From a virus, in the IMG/VR virus record IMGVR_UViG_3300025276_000107, positions 1-32,703 of that record: a stretch of 32,703 bases of DNA; one strand, 5' to 3'. The translations under genes and the position numbers were made by a program. The first letter of the stretch is position 1, and the number at the start of each line of letters is the position of its first letter. This document shows, in pieces, positions 30,262 to 32,703 of this stretch. The notes under the pieces were generated by a model. The model was not told the origin of the DNA and ran no database searches. It saw only the letters and a program-made list of their open reading frames with translations.

Positions 30262-30474
30262 ATGAGTACCCAAATGAAACAAATCAAAGCTCATCTTGAA
30301 ATGGGCTACCGCATTACAGCATTAGATGCCCTTAACAAATTCAAATGCTTTCGACTTGCATCAAGGATCAATGATCTAAAGCAAGAAGGATATAATGTAG
30401 ATAAAGTTATGGTCGAAACGGAATCAGGTTCGCGGATTGCACAGTATTACAACCCATCATTAGTGCGAGGTTAA
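30262..30474 (+). CDS. Winged-helix HTH_39-like protein
   Basis: A 70-residue protein; the ATG at 30262 follows AAGGAGAG at ideal spacing. The sequence has the pattern QIKAHLEMGYRITALDALNKF, RLASRINDLKQEGYNVD and a final GSRIAQYYN, the layout of the helix-turn-helix family HTH_39: a short helix, 'G..IT...AL..F...RLA.RI.DL...G', then a small wing. It probably binds DNA. Similar proteins are common among phage early genes of unknown target. Confidence 0.82.
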   Translation: MSTQMKQIKAHLEMGYRITALDALNKFKCFRLASRINDLKQEGYNVDKVMVETESGSRIAQYYNPSLVRG

Positions 30475-30475
30475 T

Positions 30476-30730
30476 ATGTACAAAGCTAAGAAAGCTGGCG
30501 ATGCAGCAAGTAGCATTGTCTGGGATGCTCATGTCGCTAAGGCAGCAAGCTCCCCTATCCATGCGTTAGAGTACAAGAAATCTAACTACGTTTTAGTCAG
30601 CGATAAAGTAATCGCAGATAAGATTCGTAGAGGCGATGGCGTCAGCGAGAATTATCTAAAAGGTCTGAGCAAAGAGAGGCTCATGCAATTTCAAGATCTC
30701 ACAGAGGAGGACTTCCAAAAGTACAAGTGA
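30476..30730 (+). CDS. 84-residue basic hypothetical protein
   Basis: A basic protein: MYKAKKAGDAASSIVWDAHVA, then ALEYKKSNYVLVSDKVIADKIRRGDG and ERLMQFQDLTEEDFQKYK. The start follows the previous stop directly, with a weak ribosome site (GCGAGG). Its TGA stop is the first three bases of the perfect TGACG-TTA-CGTCA dyad at 30728. No motif was recognised. Confidence 0.65.
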   Translation: MYKAKKAGDAASSIVWDAHVAKAASSPIHALEYKKSNYVLVSDKVIADKIRRGDGVSENYLKGLSKERLMQFQDLTEEDFQKYK

Positions 30731-30740
30731 CGTTACGTCA
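30728..30740. promoter_or_regulatory. Operator-like dyad before recombination operon
   Basis: TGACG-TTA-CGTCA is a perfect 5+5 inverted repeat overlapping the stop of the upstream gene. Within the next 60 bases come a TGCAGCTGCA palindrome (30752-30761) and CTGCA-CATA-TGCAG (30757-30770). The exonuclease gene starts at 30803 after AAAGGAG. This is the third control region bearing the dyad. Confidence 0.6.
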
Positions 30741-30802
30741 GATTGTATTGATGCAGCTGCACATATGCAGTAGCTATCTAATTATAATAAAAGGAGAAAG
30801 TC

Positions 30803-31588
30803 ATGGAGCGTAAAGGTTTCATAGGTGGTTCTGACTGTGTAAAAATAATGCAGGGGAACTGGTTAGAGTTATGGCAAATCAAGTGTGGCCTCATTGAGCC
30901 AGAAGATTTGTCTCGCAATATTGCAGTGCAGATGGGTACGCTTACAGAGGACTTTAATTTAAAATGGTTTGCTGATGAGTACAAAACAGAGCTTACAGGT
31001 TACCAAAATTCTTACGATCAGTTGATCGGTACAGTCCCAGCCAAGGGTACAATAGATGCTAAGTGTGAGTCAGCCGATGCTAAACTACAAATAGTAGAGG
31101 CCAAGCATACTAACGCTTACAACACTTTAGATAAAGCTATTGATTATTATATGCCGCAGTTGCAGCTATACATATACTTAGCTGATGCAGATGGTTCTTA
31201 TCTCTCAGTAATATTTGGCAACAACAAGTGGGAGTCAGCCTATGTCTCGCGGAACGATGAGTATTTCAATTCTATGTGGGCAGTGGTGTCAGACTTCTGG
31301 GGTTACGTGCTTCGCAAACAAGAGCCAGTTGGTAATGACCAACCAGTACAACTTGGGACTGACAAGATTGAGGTGGACAACATGGTCAAGCGCGACGCCA
31401 CCACCGATAACTTCTTTGTGGACACAGCCTACACTTACAGCACCCTTGAAGCAGACGCCAAGGCATTTGAGTCAGCCAAGAAAGACCTCAAGAACATGGT
31501 CGGATCAAATGAGAGAGAAGTTTACTGTGATAACCTCACAGTCAAACGAGATAAACGCGGATCACTCCGCATAACAAGGAGAGTATAA
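30803..31588 (+). CDS. YqaJ/lambda-exo-like 5'-3' exonuclease
   Basis: A 261-residue protein of the YqaJ viral recombinase family. Seen are FIGGSDCVKIM near the start, MGTLTEDFNLKWF (E49), GTIDAKCE (D85), IVEAKHTNAYN (E99, K101) and YMPQLQLYIYLADADG, which supply the D, E and ExK residues of the lambda-exonuclease active site. It would resect DNA ends, leaving 3' single strands for the ERF protein encoded directly after it (TAATG overlap). A strong AAAGGAG ribosome site precedes the ATG. Confidence 0.9.
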   Translation: MERKGFIGGSDCVKIMQGNWLELWQIKCGLIEPEDLSRNIAVQMGTLTEDFNLKWFADEYKTELTGYQNSYDQLIGTVPAKGTIDAKCESADAKLQIVEAKHTNAYNTLDKAIDYYMPQLQLYIYLADADGSYLSVIFGNNKWESAYVSRNDEYFNSMWAVVSDFWGYVLRKQEPVGNDQPVQLGTDKIEVDNMVKRDATTDNFFVDTAYTYSTLEADAKAFESAKKDLKNMVGSNEREVYCDNLTVKRDKRGSLRITRRV

Positions 31589-32040
31589 TGGAGAAGGAGA
31601 AACAAGTGAGTAAATCAGCAATAGAATGTTTACTTTCAGCGCAAAGGGTTATGAATCCTGTCAAGAAAGACAGTCGTAATCCACACTTTAAGAACACATA
31701 CGCTTCACTAGAAGCAGTGATCGACGCTACGTCTGATACTTTGCAAGCCAATGGGTTTGTAATTATGCAGCCATGCGGAAGAGATGAACTTGGTGCATAT
31801 GTAGAAACAGTATTACTGCATACCTCTGGCCCAAGCTTTTCAAGCAAAGTTTATCTAGTGTTAGACAAACAAAATATGCAAGGATTAGGCTCGGCAATTA
31901 CATACGCTAGACGCTATGGTTTGCTTGGTATGTGCAATCTTGCAACAGAAGATGATGATGGCAACGAAGCAAGTAAGCCATCCACACAAGTAGCTGGTGA
32001 CAAGCTACCACTAAAACAATTATCAGCAGCAACATTCTAA
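31588..32040 (+). CDS. ERF-family single-strand annealing protein
   Basis: A 150-residue protein of the ERF superfamily: KDSRNPHFKNTYASLEAVID, LQANGFVIMQ, LLHTSGPSFSSKVYL and the conserved QGLGSAITYARRYGLLGMCNL followed by EDDDGN. It anneals complementary single strands produced by the exonuclease. The pair is a phage recombination module equivalent to lambda Red. The N-terminal extension is short and the C-terminal tail ends KQLSAATF. Confidence 0.92.
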   Translation: MEKEKQVSKSAIECLLSAQRVMNPVKKDSRNPHFKNTYASLEAVIDATSDTLQANGFVIMQPCGRDELGAYVETVLLHTSGPSFSSKVYLVLDKQNMQGLGSAITYARRYGLLGMCNLATEDDDGNEASKPSTQVAGDKLPLKQLSAATF

Positions 32041-32053
32041 AGGAGCCAGAAGC

Positions 32054-32434
32054 ATGGCAGACCAAGTATATGACGACACAAATAGAGGCGCAGCGTTTAC
32101 GCCCTTTCCTACACAGACACTTATCTTGCAAGGTAAGATGAACATCGAAGGTCAAGATAAAAAAATATGTCTGATTAAAGATGAGACTAAAGATGGCAAG
32201 AGTATCATTGAGATATATGAAAAGATTGCTGTCCTCTTTGAGAACGACAAGGACGGTAACGAGAAACGTCCTGACTTTAGTGGCCCAATGCAGAACAACG
32301 ACCGACTCAAGGTGTCAGGCTGGCGTAGAGAGAAAGATGATAAGCCTTATATATCTTTATCAGTTGGTGATAAGCAGCAAGGCGCTGCCCCTCAAGCAGC
32401 AAGCGCCTTGCCAGATGACACTATTCCGTTCTAG
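32054..32434 (+). CDS. SSB-like protein with acidic tip
   Basis: A 126-residue protein with beta-strand pattern (FTPFPTQTLILQGKMNIEG; KICLIKDETKDGKSIIEIYEKIAVLFEND; NDRLKVSGWRREKD), a glutamine/alanine-rich linker and the C-terminus LPDDTIPF. The last six residues match the acidic tip of bacterial SSB (DDDIPF), which recruits host repair enzymes. The body resembles an OB-like fold but not canonical SSB. Probably a phage single-strand binding protein serving exonuclease and ERF. AAAGGAG precedes the ATG. Confidence 0.78.
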   Translation: MADQVYDDTNRGAAFTPFPTQTLILQGKMNIEGQDKKICLIKDETKDGKSIIEIYEKIAVLFENDKDGNEKRPDFSGPMQNNDRLKVSGWRREKDDKPYISLSVGDKQQGAAPQAASALPDDTIPF

Positions 32435-32442
32435 ACTAGAAG

Positions 32443-32477
32443 GGTTCTCCTTCAAGGCCTCTCTCCTTGGAAGAACC
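32443..32477 (+). terminator. First hairpin after early operon
   Basis: GGTTCT...AGAACC with inner CAAGG/CCTTG pairing forms an imperfect but long stem eight bases after the SSB-like stop. No T run follows directly. It probably cooperates with the stronger hairpin 14 bases downstream. Confidence 0.4.
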
Positions 32478-32490
32478 TCCTGACTCAACT

Positions 32491-32518
32491 GGGCTGCCTT
32501 CGGGCAGTCCTTTTTTTT
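32491..32518 (+). terminator. Rho-independent terminator of early operon
   Basis: GGGCTGCC, TTCG, GGCAGTCC forms an eight-base stem (one G-U pair) with a UUCG loop, immediately followed by eight Ts. This is the clearest intrinsic terminator in the genome. It separates the recombination operon from the junction-spanning gene. Confidence 0.9.
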
Positions 32519-32535
32519 AAACAGAAGAGGCTCAA

Positions 32536-32703
32536 ATGTACGACAAAGAAATAATAAAATGTATCAACGCAGCTAAGATGGGTCTTACTTTAAGAGAAGC
32601 ATCCACCTTACTTGAAATAGACTACCCATTAGTGCAAGAATTAAGCAGCAAATATAACATAGAATTTCCATGCCCAAGGAGGAAGGCAAATGAAAAAAGA
32701 AGA
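32536..32703 (+). CDS. N-terminal part of junction-spanning gene
   Basis: The ATG at 32536 follows AGAGG and opens 56 codons to the end of the window: MYDKEIIKCINAAK, then the same residues as the frame starting at base 4. On the circular molecule the frame continues to the stop at 681, giving about 239 residues. It lies 17 bases after the T run of the terminator. The RBS and in-frame codons show that the true start is here, not at base 4. Confidence 0.8.
   Translation, partial: MYDKEIIKCINAAKMGLTLREASTLLEIDYPLVQELSSKYNIEFPCPRRKANEKRR
32578..32703. repeat. Terminal redundancy, right copy
   Basis: Identical over 126 bases to 4-129. See the left copy for the single mismatch just outside it and for the reading as a circular or circularly permuted molecule. 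Confidence 0.9.

Noticed and set aside
30783-30788. Perfect TATAAT box before the exonuclease gene
   Set aside because: Only 14 bases separate it from the ATG, so a start site would fall in the ribosome site, and no -35 box stands at the right distance. Chance in A+T-rich DNA is likely.
1-32703. Integrase, attachment site, CRISPR array or insertion sequence
   Set aside because: No tyrosine or serine recombinase motif, no regular repeat-spacer array and no transposase were seen. The XRE-type regulators alone do not show lysogeny.

Overview
The window is an essentially complete, gene-dense genome (about 32.6 kb) of a short-tailed double-stranded DNA phage (podovirus, Caudoviricetes). Positions 4-129 and 32578-32703 are identical, and one reading frame runs across the junction, so the molecule is best read as a circle (or a circularly permuted genome) opened inside a gene. 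Base composition is modest (roughly 40% G+C by eye). The virion genes have the T7 layout (portal, scaffold, capsid, gp11/gp12-type tail tube, gp14/15/16-type internal proteins, fibre), but no RNA polymerase, DNA polymerase, integrase or tRNA gene is visible. The phage therefore probably uses host transcription and replication enzymes. This gene set resembles small marine podoviruses of bacteria such as the SAR11/alphaproteobacterial groups; the host is inference only.

Layout. A control region at about 25713-26109 separates two divergent transcription units. The leftward (minus) unit, 25712 down to 886, carries the late genes: small terminase, a run of very small packaging/head-region proteins, large terminase, an MCFG-start small protein, portal, Bbp19-like protein, scaffold, a gp13-like protein, capsid, a small probable head protein, tail tubes A and B, three internal virion proteins, an S74-chaperoned tail fibre, two small proteins, then a lysis-type cassette (a tail-anchored membrane protein, a 38-residue protein, an EF-hand membrane protein, a 3TM holin and an M15 peptidase endolysin). 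The rightward (plus) unit, 26110 through 32703 and on to 896, carries the early genes: small unknowns, a DUF932 protein, zinc-binding and helix-turn-helix proteins, a RuvC-type resolvase, a YqaJ exonuclease, an ERF annealing protein and an SSB-like protein. A strong terminator follows at 32491-32518, then a regulator-like gene crosses the circle junction. The two units converge with stop codons overlapping by 11 bases.

How it may work. YqaJ exonuclease, ERF annealase, the SSB-like protein with a DDTIPF tail and the RuvC resolvase form a recombination set that could make or resolve concatemers for the terminase. Transcription appears to be controlled by phage DNA-binding proteins acting on a repeated dyad, TGACG-N3-CGTCA. 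It occurs in the divergent control region, as three sites at exact 22-bp spacing before the DUF932 operon, and before the recombination operon.

The most unusual element is at 25923-26107. A 17-bp closing stem with one bulged A encloses several hairpins and buries the ribosome binding site of the first early gene. This is a strong candidate for an undescribed phage regulatory RNA. Other points of interest are a gene nested out of frame inside another with its own strong Shine-Dalgarno, an HEXXH zinc-protease motif in the largest internal virion protein, an EF-hand loop in a lysis-region membrane protein, and a shared 15-16 base element in two late intergenic gaps.
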